Assembly (NCBI GenBank): GCA_035318745.1
Contig: DATHEA010000027.1
Location: 60,866-124,865, forward strand
Direction of reading: 5' to 3'
Origin: VRUE01 sp035318745
Lineage (GTDB): Bacteria > Actinomycetota > Thermoleophilia > Solirubrobacterales > 70-9
Length of the DNA stretch: 64,000 nucleotides
Under the pieces are notes generated by a model, which was not told where the DNA came from, made no database searches, and saw nothing but the letters and a program-made list of their open reading frames with translations. Of this stretch, positions 14,667 through 23,524 are shown piece after piece. Every line of letters begins with the position of its first letter. Within the stretch, counting starts at the first letter, position 1. Both the position numbers and the translations under genes were made by a program.

Positions 14667-15372
14667 CGGGCGGCGCCTCGGGCTCGTCCTGCGGTGCCTG
14701 CGGCTCCGGCGCAGGGGAGTCGAAGCGGATCGGGACCCCGCGCGGGACGACGAGCACCGGGTAGGTGGCCGCCTCGACCGCGTAGTCGCTGGAGGCGCTG
14801 ATCGTGACCTTGCCCTGCGGCGACTCGGGGCGTGAGCCGACGACGAGCAGGTCGACCGGGGCGCCCTTGAACTCGGCGACGGTTGCGCCCAGTGCGGCGG
14901 CCAGGCTGTCGGCCGTCGCGCGTGCCGCATCGTCACCCTCGTCGAGGATGCCGATCGTGCCGATGCCTGCCGACGGCTGGTCGCGAAACCCGGCCGGTGC
15001 GACGGCGATTGCAGCCGGGCCGCCGAGCAGCAGTTTGTGGGCCGAGATCCCGGGCTTGACGGTGCCGGCCGCGGTCCGGTACTCGGAGCCGAAGACGATC
15101 GCGTCGGCGTTCTCGCGCTCGGCCAGTTCGGCGAGGCCGACGCTGGTGCCGGGGTTGACGATGACGTGCCGGGGCATGTCCGGAGCGCCGACGGCCTCGG
15201 CGCCTCTCTCGAGCAGCTCTTCAGCTTCCTTCTGCTCGAGCGCCCCGCCCTGGGAGTGACGGACGTAGGCGAGCGAGAGCTCGGCGCCGGAGAAGGCGAG
15301 CAAGCGGCCAAGAGCCAGTGCGTCGCGGTCGTTGTCGGTGTCGTCGTAGGAAACGATGATCCTGAGAGCCAT
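14656..15372 (-). CDS. Universal stress protein, tandem-domain type
   Basis: A 238-residue protein with two UspA-like halves. The ATG at 15372 gives MALRIIVSYDDTDNDRDALA, then a SLAYVRH strand, RHVIVNPGTSVGLAELAERE, and NADAIVFGSEYRTAAGTVKPG followed by SAHKLLLGGPAAIAVAPAG, which resembles the ATP-binding Gx2Gx9G(S/T) loop in modified form. The second half (from about 135) is shorter, with PVDLLVVGSRPESPQGKVTI and YAVEAATYPVLVVPRG. The C-terminus is Pro/Glu-rich. Usp proteins help survive starvation and other stress. It diverges from the LysR gene; the shared 120-base region holds a candidate operator (15470-15482). Confidence 0.88.
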   Translation of the reverse strand: MALRIIVSYDDTDNDRDALALGRLLAFSGAELSLAYVRHSQGGALEQKEAEELLERGAEAVGAPDMPRHVIVNPGTSVGLAELAERENADAIVFGSEYRTAAGTVKPGISAHKLLLGGPAAIAVAPAGFRDQPSAGIGTIGILDEGDDAARATADSLAAALGATVAEFKGAPVDLLVVGSRPESPQGKVTISASSDYAVEAATYPVLVVPRGVPIRFDSPAPEPQAPQDEPEAPPVSV

Positions 15373-15469
15373 CGGTGCCTCCTTTTCGTTTTGAAGTCGA
15401 GATACGAAGCTGAAACGAAGTTCGAGGCGATGGTGGCACGGTCCTTGTATCAGCACAACTGTTATTACC

Positions 15470-15482
15470 TATCTATTAGATA
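15470..15482. promoter_or_regulatory. Candidate LysR-type operator
   Basis: TATCTATTAGATA is a perfect 13-bp dyad within a longer imperfect one (ACCTATCT / AGATAAGGT). It lies 10 bases before the LysR start in the divergent region shared with the stress protein gene. LysR regulators usually bind such T-n11-A dyads in their own divergent promoter. It also stands out as AT-rich in a GC-rich context. Confidence 0.55.
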
Positions 15483-15492
15483 AGGTTTACTT

Positions 15493-16410
15493 ATGCTGAA
15501 CACGAGCCGCCTCCACATCCTCCGCGAGGTGATCGACAAAGGCTCCTTCTCCGCCGCTGCCGATGCTCTCTCCTACTCGCAGTCGGCCGTCTCCCAGGCG
15601 ATCGCGACGCTCGAGGGCGAACTGGGGGCACCGTTGATCGAGCGGGATCGCCGCGGGGTGCGGCCGACTCCCGCGGGTACCGCACTGGCGGCTCACGCCG
15701 AGGGAATCCTGGCGCGGATGGACGATGCGGAGGCCGAGGTCGCGGCGATCGCCGGAGGCCGAGGGGGCCGGCTGCGAATCGCCTCCTTCCCGACCGCGGG
15801 AGCGACCCTGATGCCGCAGGCGGTAGCCAGGTTCCGCGCCGCCCATCCCGGCGTCGAGGTGAGCCTCGCCGAGGGCGAATCCGAGCAGATCGCACCACGC
15901 CTGCGAGCCGGCGATTTCGAGATCGTCGTCCTCTTCGAGTTCGTCGGTGTCGGCGAGCGACTGGGAGCGGGCATGCGCCGCTTCGAACTGCTCGACGATC
16001 CGCTCCACCTCGCGCTGCCCGCGGAGCATCCTCTGGCAGGCCGGAGAAAGCTGAGGCTCGAGGATCTACGCGAGGAGTCCTGGGTCCAAACTTCCGCCGC
16101 CAGCCCTTGCGCACGCCACGTCGTCCGCTCCTGCCACGCCGCCGGCTTCGAGCCCCGCGTCTCCTTCGAGAGCGACGACTACCAGACGGTCCAGGGTCTG
16201 GTCGCCGCCGGGGTGGGCGTCGCCCTGATCCCCCATCTGGCCCTCTCTACGGTCCGCCCGGACATCCGCATCCGCTCGCTCGAGCCGAGCAGTCCCGTGC
16301 GCAAGGTCTTCGCCGCGACGCCGCGGGCCGCCGCGGTCACTCCCGCCGTGGCGACGATGCTCGACGTCCTGCGCGAGATCTCCCGCAACGCGGCCGACGC
16401 AGTGGCCTAA
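15493..16410 (+). CDS. LysR-family transcriptional regulator
   Basis: A 305-residue LysR regulator: N-terminal winged helix (LHILREVIDKGSFSAAADAL, then SYSQSAVSQAIATLEGELGA), a linker helix to about residue 85, and a two-lobed effector-binding domain (LRIASFPTAGATLMPQAVAR, then VSLAEGESEQIAPRLRAGDF, then DYQTVQGLVAAGVGVALIPH). The effector is unknown. It diverges from the universal stress protein gene and probably controls that promoter and its own. Facing it across a bidirectional terminator is the ammonium transporter, which need not be a target. Confidence 0.92.
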   Translation: MLNTSRLHILREVIDKGSFSAAADALSYSQSAVSQAIATLEGELGAPLIERDRRGVRPTPAGTALAAHAEGILARMDDAEAEVAAIAGGRGGRLRIASFPTAGATLMPQAVARFRAAHPGVEVSLAEGESEQIAPRLRAGDFEIVVLFEFVGVGERLGAGMRRFELLDDPLHLALPAEHPLAGRRKLRLEDLREESWVQTSAASPCARHVVRSCHAAGFEPRVSFESDDYQTVQGLVAAGVGVALIPHLALSTVRPDIRIRSLEPSSPVRKVFAATPRAAAVTPAVATMLDVLREISRNAADAVA

Positions 16411-16431
16411 ACCGGCGCCTCCCGGCAAAAA

Positions 16432-16467
16432 GAGAACCGCCCCCGGGAGAGTACGGGGGCGGTTCTC
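16432..16467. terminator. Bidirectional hairpin terminator
   Basis: A perfect 14-bp stem (GAGAACCGCCCCCG and its complement) encloses an 8-base loop. It lies between the converging lysR-type and amt genes and is preceded by an A-run (CAAAAAGAG), which gives a short U-run when transcribed leftward. Well placed to end both transcripts. Confidence 0.75.
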
Positions 16468-16513
16468 GTACTGGTCGCGACAGCCGGACGAGGGAGGGAC
16501 GTCCGGCTCTGCC

Positions 16514-17863
16514 CTAGGTCGCGCTTCCCGCGGCAGCGGGCACTCCGTCGGGGTAGCCCAGGGAGGGCACGTCCGACGGGTACACCTCGTGGCCATGGAC
16601 AGCCACGTCGCCCATCTCCATGTCCTCCTCGGTCATCCTCAGAGGCACGAAGATGCTGACGATTTTCAGCAGGATGAACGTGCCGATCGCCGAGAACACG
16701 ATCACCCAGAGCGCGGTCAGCGCCTGCCAGCCGAGCAGGTGCAGGCCACCGCCGGAGATCGTGCCGGCAAGCACGGTTTCCGCCATCGAGCTGTTGGCGA
16801 AGATCCCGACCAACAGACCGCCCGCCAATCCGGCAAACCCGTGCGTGTAGACGACGCCAAGCGTGTCGTCGACATTACGGAAGGGCCTCACTCGGCTCAG
16901 GTAGTTGAGCGCGAAGTAGACGAGCGTCGAGGCGATGACGCCGATGATGATCGCGCCCCAGCCGTTGACGAACCCGGCTCCCGGGGTGATTGCGACGAGG
17001 CCGACGATCATCCCGTTGACGCTGCCGATCAGGCTCGGCTTACGTCCGGTCAGGTAGTCGAACGCGACCCAGACCAGGAAGGCCACCGCGGTGCAGAGGT
17101 TGGTGTTGAGGATCGCGGCCGAGGCGATGCCGCTGGCTTCGTACCAGTCACCGCCGTTGAAGCCGTTCCAACCCATCCAGAGCAGACCCGCGCCGACGGC
17201 GACCATCGCCAGGTTGTTCGGCGCGTCGACCTCGCGGTCGCGTTGCAGCCGCGGTCCGATCACCGCCGCCGCCACGAAGCCGGAGACCCCGGCCGCGAGG
17301 TGGATGACGTAGCCGCCGGAGAAGTCGACGGCGCCGTGCTGGGCGAAGAAGCCGCCACCCCAGATCAGGAAGGCGTTGATCGTGTAGACGAATACGGTCC
17401 AGAGTGCGACGAAGGGCATCCAGGCCTTGAAGTTGATCCGGCCCAACACCGAGCCGAGCATCAGGATCGGGGTGATCGCCGCGAAGACGATCTGGAAGTA
17501 GGCCAGCGTCGACTCCGGGAAGCTGAATTCCAATTCGGCGTACTCGGGGATGTGCGCTTCGCTGAGCAAGCTCGAACTGCTCAATATCGAGCCCGGCTTG
17601 CCCCAAAAGTTCCCGAAGAAGCCGCTGTCTGCCAGGATGTGCGTCGGGGTCCCGAACGCCATTTTGAAGGCGAACAGACACCAGAGGATGAGCACGATCG
17701 CGAAGGCGACGAAAGCCATCATCATCGAGTTCACCGACCAGCGTTTCTGCATCACGCCCCCGTAGAGCACGACCAGCCCCGGGATGCTCATCAGGCCGAC
17801 CAACGTCGCGGCCGTCATCTGCCACGCGTTGTTACCCGTATCTAACGTCGCCAACAAGTCCAT
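16514..17863 (-). CDS. amt: Ammonium transporter
   Basis: A 449-residue Amt/MEP/Rh channel with 11 or so membrane helices. The ATG at 17863 follows an AAGGAAA ribosome site and gives MDLLATLDTGNNAWQMTAATL. Family features: GLVVLYGGVMQKRWSVNSMM; AFLIWGGGFFAQHGAVDFSGGYVIHLAAG with the first pore His; ALLWMGWNGFNGG-like; and YTHGFAGLAGGLLVG with the second pore His. The cytoplasmic tail (about 410-449) is acidic and longer than in E. coli AmtB. Amt proteins are normally gated by a PII protein; the window's PII gene is 7.6 kb away. No regulator sits directly upstream. Confidence 0.95.
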   Translation of the reverse strand: MDLLATLDTGNNAWQMTAATLVGLMSIPGLVVLYGGVMQKRWSVNSMMMAFVAFAIVLILWCLFAFKMAFGTPTHILADSGFFGNFWGKPGSILSSSSLLSEAHIPEYAELEFSFPESTLAYFQIVFAAITPILMLGSVLGRINFKAWMPFVALWTVFVYTINAFLIWGGGFFAQHGAVDFSGGYVIHLAAGVSGFVAAAVIGPRLQRDREVDAPNNLAMVAVGAGLLWMGWNGFNGGDWYEASGIASAAILNTNLCTAVAFLVWVAFDYLTGRKPSLIGSVNGMIVGLVAITPGAGFVNGWGAIIIGVIASTLVYFALNYLSRVRPFRNVDDTLGVVYTHGFAGLAGGLLVGIFANSSMAETVLAGTISGGGLHLLGWQALTALWVIVFSAIGTFILLKIVSIFVPLRMTEEDMEMGDVAVHGHEVYPSDVPSLGYPDGVPAAAGSAT

Positions 17864-18080
17864 TGATCCGGTGTTTCCTTTCTTGTGATGGGAGCCGCCA
17901 AGTCCATCGGGCGTCATCCGGAGCACTCTCCAATTGACATTCGCAAAGCCCAGCGGCGGTTGCCTGCCACCCTGTCGCGATCGGAAGGCGACCACTACGT
18001 ACACGCGTCTAAAGATCGGTGCGGAGGATTCGCCCAAATGGAGGATCGCCCCCGCAGGCCTAGGCGTTAACCTGCCGCAA

Positions 18081-18449
18081 ATGCCGTTGGAAGGCCATTT
18101 TCAGCGTGTCAACACGCCGCTGCGCAGGCTCTCCCCGCGTGAGCGCAACGTGGTGATCGCGGGACTGCTCGTCACCATCGTGGCGATCCTGGCGCTGATC
18201 CTGGCGACGGCCGGCGACAGCCGGCCGGGACCGGCGGCCGGGTGCGTCTCAGCGGTGGTCGCGGGCCGCGTCGGCGGCGAACCGGTCAACGGCTGCGGTC
18301 AGGAGGCAAAGGCGATCTGCGCGCGCAGCGCCAACTACGACAATCCGCGCGCACGCACGATCGGAGAAGCCTGCGACGAGGCCGGGGTGGTCGTGACGCG
18401 AGCGGAAATATCCGCCGCGGCCAAGGCCAAGGCCGAGGGCCTCGGCTAG
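18081..18449 (+). CDS. Small single-pass membrane protein of unknown function
   Basis: A 122-residue protein with a basic N-terminus (PLEGHFQRVNTPLRRLSPRE), one strong membrane helix (VVIAGLLVTIVAILALILAT, about 26-45) and a short outer domain with four Cys (GCVSAVV, NGCGQEA, ICARSAN, EACDEAG) that could form disulfides. The frame runs open further upstream, but the ATG at 18081 places the membrane segment sensibly. It diverges from amt and converges on the sirtuin gene, 3 bases apart. Function unknown. Confidence 0.65.
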   Translation: MPLEGHFQRVNTPLRRLSPRERNVVIAGLLVTIVAILALILATAGDSRPGPAAGCVSAVVAGRVGGEPVNGCGQEAKAICARSANYDNPRARTIGEACDEAGVVVTRAEISAAAKAKAEGLG

Positions 18450-18452
18450 GCG

Positions 18453-19223
18453 CTAAGCCAACGCCACGAGCAGCGCGCTCAGCTCCTCGTCGACCTCGCC
18501 CTCCAGCTTCAGCACCGCGTCGCCGTCGTAGGGCGTCGCGCCCTTGGTGACGATCGCCAGCCGCCCCCCAGCGGCCATCGTCACCTCTGGCAACCCGGCC
18601 ACCGGGTGGACGACCAGGGAGCTGCCGACACAGAGCATCAGCTCGGCCCGAGCCGCCAGCTCGTGCGCTTCCCGCATCGCGTCCTCCGGCAGCATCTCGC
18701 CGAAGAGGACCACGTCGGGTTTCACAGCCCCATCGCAGGAGGAACAGCGGGCAACGCCGTCGCTGTCAAAGAGCGCGTCGACCTCTGCGATCCCATACGA
18801 GGCCTCGCACTCGCGGCAGGTCGAGGTTTCGATCGAGCCGTGCACCTCGACCACGTTCTCGGAGCCGGCGGCCCGGTGGAGGCGATCGATGTTCTGCGTG
18901 ATCACGCCCGCCAGCAAGCCACGGCGTTCGAGCTCGGCCAGCGCCTCGTGTGCCGCATTGGGCCGTTTGTCGCCGAGCGAGTGGAAGCGCGGCCGGTAGT
19001 AGGACCAGAAGCGCGCCGGATCGTCCTCGAAGACGTCGATGTGGGCGACCTCCATCGGATCGACGTTCGCCCAGAGGCCGGTCTCGGGGGTACGGAAGTC
19101 GGGGATCCCGGACGGCACCGAGACCCCCGCCCCCGTGAGGGCCACCGTGCACTGCGGCTCCCGAACCAGCTCCGCTAGAAGATCGACACCCGTCGCTTCC
19201 CGTTCCTCGGCTCGAATCCTCAC
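18453..19223 (-). CDS. NAD-dependent protein deacylase (sirtuin)
   Basis: A 256-residue Sir2-family enzyme that removes acyl groups from lysines using NAD. Seen: TVALTGAGVSVPSGIPDFRT (NAD site, about 27-45), ITQNIDRLHRAAG (108-120), the catalytic VVEVHGS with His128, a four-Cys zinc site (Cys136, Cys139, Cys160, Cys163), GAVKPDVVLFGE, and VGSSLVVHPVAGLP. The residues that mark desuccinylases (Tyr and Arg in the SIRT5-like motif) are not evident: the segment reads SYYRPRFH. Lone gene, starting with GTG at 19223. Confidence 0.93.
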   Translation of the reverse strand: MRIRAEEREATGVDLLAELVREPQCTVALTGAGVSVPSGIPDFRTPETGLWANVDPMEVAHIDVFEDDPARFWSYYRPRFHSLGDKRPNAAHEALAELERRGLLAGVITQNIDRLHRAAGSENVVEVHGSIETSTCRECEASYGIAEVDALFDSDGVARCSSCDGAVKPDVVLFGEMLPEDAMREAHELAARAELMLCVGSSLVVHPVAGLPEVTMAAGGRLAIVTKGATPYDGDAVLKLEGEVDEELSALLVALA

Positions 19224-19300
19224 GCGACGATCATTTCAGAGCAGCGATGGCACGAATTCATCCGCAGCGCCGGACAAAGGCCGAGGACAGTGCGATGCGC

Positions 19301-19753
19301 TCAAGCGAACAGCGCCGACAACCGGTTCGACGCGCTGGTCTTCGTCTTTAGAAAGCCCGCTCGCTTCCAAGCAGTCCTACTCGCCCAAACGACGACGAGA
19401 ACGACGCCGAGATAAAAGAGGCAGAACAGCGCAAAGAAGGAGGTGTCGACGCGGAACAAGGGAGTCGCCTCGCCGGCGGCAGCGACGAACAATGGCCCCG
19501 CCGCGATCAGCAGGAGTACGCCGAACACGACGAGACCCGCATCCACCCCCAGGTCGCGCTTCAGGTCGTCGGCGGTGAAACTGCCGAGGTTGCCATCCTG
19601 TTTCGCGAGGGCGGTGGCACGCTGGGTTGCGAAGGCCGACAAGATGGCGAGCGTAATGGAAGTGAGGGTAGCCGCGTCGCGCACACGGTCGGCGGTCGTC
19701 ACCTCATCCACCGCGGATCCCCCCTGAGCGAGAATCGAGGCGAGCGCGCTCAT
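19301..19753 (-). CDS. Membrane protein of unknown function (second gene of an unknown pair)
   Basis: A 150-residue protein with a first hydrophobic stretch near TSITLAILSAFATQ, a clear helix LVVFGVLLLIAAGPLFVAAA (about 72-91) and another FFALFCLFYLGVVLVVVWAS (about 105-124), then a basic tail (RTAWKRAGFLKTKTSASNRL). I do not recognise a family. Its start overlaps the stop of the 19750 gene by 4 bases (ATGA), so the two are co-translated and probably act together. Confidence 0.6.
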   Translation of the reverse strand: MSALASILAQGGSAVDEVTTADRVRDAATLTSITLAILSAFATQRATALAKQDGNLGSFTADDLKRDLGVDAGLVVFGVLLLIAAGPLFVAAAGEATPLFRVDTSFFALFCLFYLGVVLVVVWASRTAWKRAGFLKTKTSASNRLSALFA

Positions 19754-20307
19754 TTCTCCGGGATCCCGAGCACTTTCAGCGCGTTTTCTCCCTCGGATCC
19801 GGTCGTCGCCTGGGGAACCTCGAGCGTGAGCGCGCTGCGGTCGGTCTTGAGACCCTTCTGCACCCCACGCCGACGCAGCCGATCAAGGGCATACTCGAGT
19901 ACCTCGGGGTCCCCGTATTCGATGATCCAGGTGGGGATGGTATCGCCCCCACCGACGTCTCGCCCCCCTTTGGCGGCCAGCGCCGCCATGTGGCCCTCGT
20001 AGTGATCTGGATACCGGGCTTGCCAGTTCCGCAGGACCCGGCGCGCCTGACTCACGGGCACTCGCAACAGAACCCCCAGCTCATACGGGTTGGGCAGCGC
20101 CGCCTCACCCAACTCGTTCACCAAGAGCCGCACCCGCTCGACTCGAAGATCGGAGACCGAGCTGGTGACGCGCTCCAGCCCGGCAACGACGCTCAGCGCC
20201 TCGGCCGCAAAGACAGCCTTCCAGGCCTTCACCAGCTCTTTCGCGCGAGCTTTCGTACAGCCGCCGAACTGGACCAGGGCCTCAGCCGCCTTTTCCTCAA
20301 CGTCCAC
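19750..20307 (-). CDS. Soluble helical protein of unknown function (first gene of an unknown pair)
   Basis: A 185-residue protein starting at GTG 20307 after a GGACAGG site. The first half is helical (EEKAAEALVQFGGCTKARAK, ELVKAWKAVFAAEALSVVAG). Its middle contains PNPYELGVLLRVPVSQARRV LRNW, which has helix-turn-helix-like character, followed by a glycine-rich loop (GGRDVGGGDTIPTWIIEYGD) and a mixed C-terminal part. No family recognised. The pairing with a small membrane protein through an ATGA overlap suggests a cytoplasmic partner of that protein. Confidence 0.55.
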   Translation of the reverse strand: MDVEEKAAEALVQFGGCTKARAKELVKAWKAVFAAEALSVVAGLERVTSSVSDLRVERVRLLVNELGEAALPNPYELGVLLRVPVSQARRVLRNWQARYPDHYEGHMAALAAKGGRDVGGGDTIPTWIIEYGDPEVLEYALDRLRRRGVQKGLKTDRSALTLEVPQATTGSEGENALKVLGIPEK

Positions 20308-20375
20308 CCTGTCCTCGCTTCCCGCACCGGAGTTCTCGGAAAGCCGATCGTACCTAACAAACTACCGGGTGTGGT

Positions 20376-22376
20376 CTATTTGCCGCTCCACTTCGGCGTG
20401 CGCTTGCCGAGAAAGGCGCTGATGCCCTCTTTGGCGTCGTCGCTGGCGAAGGCGGTGGCGAAAGCCCCCTTCTCGGCCTCGATGCCCTCGTCGAGGTCGC
20501 CCTTGTGCGAGGCGGTCTTGATCTGCTCGCGGGCCAGCGGCGCCTGGGCGGCCAGCTTGCGCGCCCACATCAGCGCCGTCTCGAACAGCTCGTGGTCGGG
20601 GACGACGCGGTTGACGAGGCCCGAGTCGAGCGCCTCGCCGGCGAGCACCGCGTCGCCGACCAGGTTCATCTCAAGCGCCTTGTTGGGGCCGACCAGGCGC
20701 GGCAGCCGCTGCGTGCCGCCGAAGCCGGGGACGATCCCGAGTTTGATCTCCGGCTGGCCGAAGACCGCCGCCTCGGCGGCGATCCGCACGTCGCAGGCCA
20801 TCGCCAGCTCGCAGCCGCCGCCGAAGGCGATCGAGTTGACCGCGGCGATCGTGGCGACGCTGTCGGTACCGAACTCGCGCAGCAGCGCATGGGCGGTATG
20901 GAGCAGATCGGCGCCCGAGCCCTCGTCCATCCGGGTGAAGGCTTTTATGTCCGCGCCGGCCGAGAAGACGACCGGGACCGAGGAGGCGACGACCATCGCG
21001 CCGACCTCGTCGGAGGCCTTGACCTTCTCCCAGACCGTCCCCAGGTCGCGGATCACGTCGGGCGAGATCGCGTTCATCGGCAGGTTGGCGAGCCAGGCGA
21101 TCGCGACGCCGTCGCGGGTCTCCAGCTTGACCGTCTCCGCCTGCTCGCCCTCGTCGGGCTGCGGGTAGGGGTAGAAGCCCTGGCCGGACTTGAGCCCGAG
21201 GCGGCCTTGCGCGACGAGCCGCTTCAGGGTGACCGGCGGCGCGAAACGCTCGCCGTGCTTCTCCTCGAGCTGCTCGATCCGCTCGAGGATCGTGTCGAGG
21301 CCCTCAAGATCGGCTTTCCAGAAGGGCGGGAAGAGGCCTTTGCGCGGATCGAGACCGGCACCGGCCATCATCCCCAGGTCGATATCGCGGACCGAGCAGA
21401 CGCCCTCCTCGACCAGCCGGCAGGCCTCTACGAGTGCCCGGCCGGTGAACAGCGCGACCAGCTCCTCGGCGTCGGGGTCGGCGTCGCCGGGGACGTTCTG
21501 CTCTCCCTCTTTGAAAAACCCCTCGCCGCCGCTCTTGGCGCCGAGCTTGCCGTCGGCGACGAGGCCCTGCAGGCCCTCGTGGACGTAGAAGCTCTCGCCA
21601 TAGGAGTGATTGAGGTGCTCGGCGACATGCAGCACGGTGTCGAGCCCGAGCAGATCGGTGAGGAAGAAGGGACCCATCGGCGCGCCTTTGGCCGCCGCAA
21701 TCGCCTCGTCGATCGCCTTCAGCGAGAGGCCCTGCTCCTCCTGGGCGCGCCAGATCTCGCCGATCGTCGCCATCAGGATGCGGTTGACGACGAAGCCGGG
21801 GACCTCACCGCAGACGATCGGCTGCTTCTTGATCGCCTGGGCGAAATTGTAGGCGGCGGTGGCGGTCTCCTGTGAGGTGTCCTCGCTGGCGATTATCTCG
21901 ACCAGCGGCATCACCGAGGCCGGGTAGAAGAAGTGGAAGCCGACCACCTTGTCGGGCCGCAGCGTCGCTTCGCCGATCTCGGTGATCGAGAGCGAGGAGG
22001 TGTTGGAGGAGAGGATCGCGTGACCCGGGGTGGCGGCGTCGAGCTCGCGGAAGACGGCCTGCTTGATCTCCATCTTCTCCGGCACCGCCTCGACCACGAA
22101 GTCGACGTCGCCGAAGTCCCCGTAGCTGGTCGTGCCGGCGATCAGTCCCATCACCTCGGCGAGGCGGGCGTCTGCCTGCTCCTGGGTCAGCTTCTCCTTC
22201 TTGACCAGGCGGCCGAGCTGCCCCTCGGTGACGGCGCGGGCCTTCTCCACCGCGGCATCGACGAACTTCTGGTCGATGTCCTTGACGACGACGGGAATGT
22301 CGGAAGCGGCAATCGCCTGCGCGATCTCGCCCCCCATGGTGCCGCCACCGACTACGGCGGCCTTTGAGACGAACAT
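20376..22376 (-). CDS. Fused 3-hydroxyacyl-CoA dehydrogenase / enoyl-CoA hydratase
   Basis: A 666-residue beta-oxidation enzyme with the dehydrogenase first and the hydratase last, opposite to E. coli FadB. The N-terminal part has the NAD loop AAVVGGGTMGGEIAQAIA, DFVVEAVPEKMEIK, the catalytic SSNTSSLSITEIG and GFHFFYPASVMPLVEII, and PGFVVNRILM. A second dehydrogenase-type C-terminal domain follows. From about 410 the crotonase domain shows VFSAGADIKAF (oxyanion), FGGGCELAMACDVR and FGQPEIKLGIVPGFGGTQRL, keeping both catalytic Glu. It should turn enoyl-CoA into 3-ketoacyl-CoA. It diverges from corA. Fused archaeal enzymes with the same order are known. Confidence 0.93.
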   Translation of the reverse strand: MFVSKAAVVGGGTMGGEIAQAIAASDIPVVVKDIDQKFVDAAVEKARAVTEGQLGRLVKKEKLTQEQADARLAEVMGLIAGTTSYGDFGDVDFVVEAVPEKMEIKQAVFRELDAATPGHAILSSNTSSLSITEIGEATLRPDKVVGFHFFYPASVMPLVEIIASEDTSQETATAAYNFAQAIKKQPIVCGEVPGFVVNRILMATIGEIWRAQEEQGLSLKAIDEAIAAAKGAPMGPFFLTDLLGLDTVLHVAEHLNHSYGESFYVHEGLQGLVADGKLGAKSGGEGFFKEGEQNVPGDADPDAEELVALFTGRALVEACRLVEEGVCSVRDIDLGMMAGAGLDPRKGLFPPFWKADLEGLDTILERIEQLEEKHGERFAPPVTLKRLVAQGRLGLKSGQGFYPYPQPDEGEQAETVKLETRDGVAIAWLANLPMNAISPDVIRDLGTVWEKVKASDEVGAMVVASSVPVVFSAGADIKAFTRMDEGSGADLLHTAHALLREFGTDSVATIAAVNSIAFGGGCELAMACDVRIAAEAAVFGQPEIKLGIVPGFGGTQRLPRLVGPNKALEMNLVGDAVLAGEALDSGLVNRVVPDHELFETALMWARKLAAQAPLAREQIKTASHKGDLDEGIEAEKGAFATAFASDDAKEGISAFLGKRTPKWSGK

Positions 22377-22464
22377 TCGGATAGATCCTCCGGATTCTGG
22401 CTTGGGATGCGGGACGCGGAGGCTATTCGATCCCGTCCACGCCCCGCTCTAGCCTCGTTTGCCG

Positions 22465-23475
22465 ATGAGCGAGATCGTCGAGGGCCTTGGTGGGAGCGAG
22501 CGCGAGCGGATCGCCTCGCTGCGCGAGCAGGGCCGTTTCTTCTGGATCGACCTCTGCGTCAGCGATCTGCCGCGCGCGGAGCTGGACGAGGCGCTCGGCA
22601 TCGGGGCCCATGCTCTCCGTCCCCTGCTCGAATTCGAACGGGGAGGGCCGCCGTCGCGCCGCTTCCACGCCGACGGCCAGCACGTCGTCTTCCCCTTTCA
22701 TTGCTACCTGGAGAGCGAGCACCTGGACGGCGAAGACACACCCCGGGTCGGCGCGATCGAGGTCAACGTGCTGGTCCACGGCGACTACCTGCTCACCGTC
22801 CACCGTGAGCGCGTTTCGCTGCCCGAGATCCTGCCCGGCTACAGCGAGGAGGGCCGCAGCGAGCAGTACATCGTCTACGCGGTCCTCGACGCGATGGTCG
22901 CGACCGCCTTCGACGCGCTCAACAACACCGAGCTGGCGCTGGAGGGGCTGCAGATCCTCGCCGGCGAGGCCGGCAACGCCCGGGTGCGGATGGGGACGCT
23001 GCGGGCGATCAGCCTGCGGCTGACGACGATGCGCCGCCAGCTCGGCCCGCAACGGGGGATCTTCGAGCGGATCGGTGAGGAGATCGGGCAGGTCGACGGG
23101 CTGGAGTCCGACAACGAACGCTACTTCGAACGCATCTACGAGCAGCTCAACCGGATGGTCGACGGGATCGACGCCGCCGCCGACTCGATGGCGAAGCTGA
23201 TGGACCTGCGGCTGAACGAGACGATGTACTGGTTGACGGTGGTGGCGACGATCTTCCTGCCGCTCACCTTCCTCACCGGCTTCTTCGGCATGAACTTCGG
23301 CTGGCTGGTCGGTCGGATCGACACCGAGGCCGCCTTCTTCCTGCTCGGGATCGGCGGCTCCGCCGTTGGCGCGGCGCTGACCTGGGCCGCGGTGAGGCGT
23401 CGCGGCACCCCGGTGCAGCCCGACCAGGATGCAGTCGAGCGGGTCATCGCCACCCTGCGACGCCCGCTGAGCTGA
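22465..23475 (+). CDS. corA: CorA-type magnesium/divalent cation channel
   Basis: A 336-residue CorA-family protein. The N-terminal two thirds form the cytoplasmic funnel (FFWIDLCVSDLPRAELDEAL, VVFPFHCYLESEHL, GDYLLTVHRER), followed by the long stalk helix (RMVDGIDAAADSMAKLMDLR) and two membrane helices near the end. The first ends in the hallmark GMN filter (TFLTGFFGMNFGWL); the second is AFFLLGIGGSAVGAALTWAA. The ATG at 22465 is used; a TTG six bases earlier is in frame. It diverges from the fused beta-oxidation gene. Confidence 0.92.
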   Translation: MSEIVEGLGGSERERIASLREQGRFFWIDLCVSDLPRAELDEALGIGAHALRPLLEFERGGPPSRRFHADGQHVVFPFHCYLESEHLDGEDTPRVGAIEVNVLVHGDYLLTVHRERVSLPEILPGYSEEGRSEQYIVYAVLDAMVATAFDALNNTELALEGLQILAGEAGNARVRMGTLRAISLRLTTMRRQLGPQRGIFERIGEEIGQVDGLESDNERYFERIYEQLNRMVDGIDAAADSMAKLMDLRLNETMYWLTVVATIFLPLTFLTGFFGMNFGWLVGRIDTEAAFFLLGIGGSAVGAALTWAAVRRRGTPVQPDQDAVERVIATLRRPLS

Positions 23476-23524
23476 GCCCCCGGCCACTCGGGCTCGACCG
23501 GTGGACAAGGCCGCCCGGCGATCG

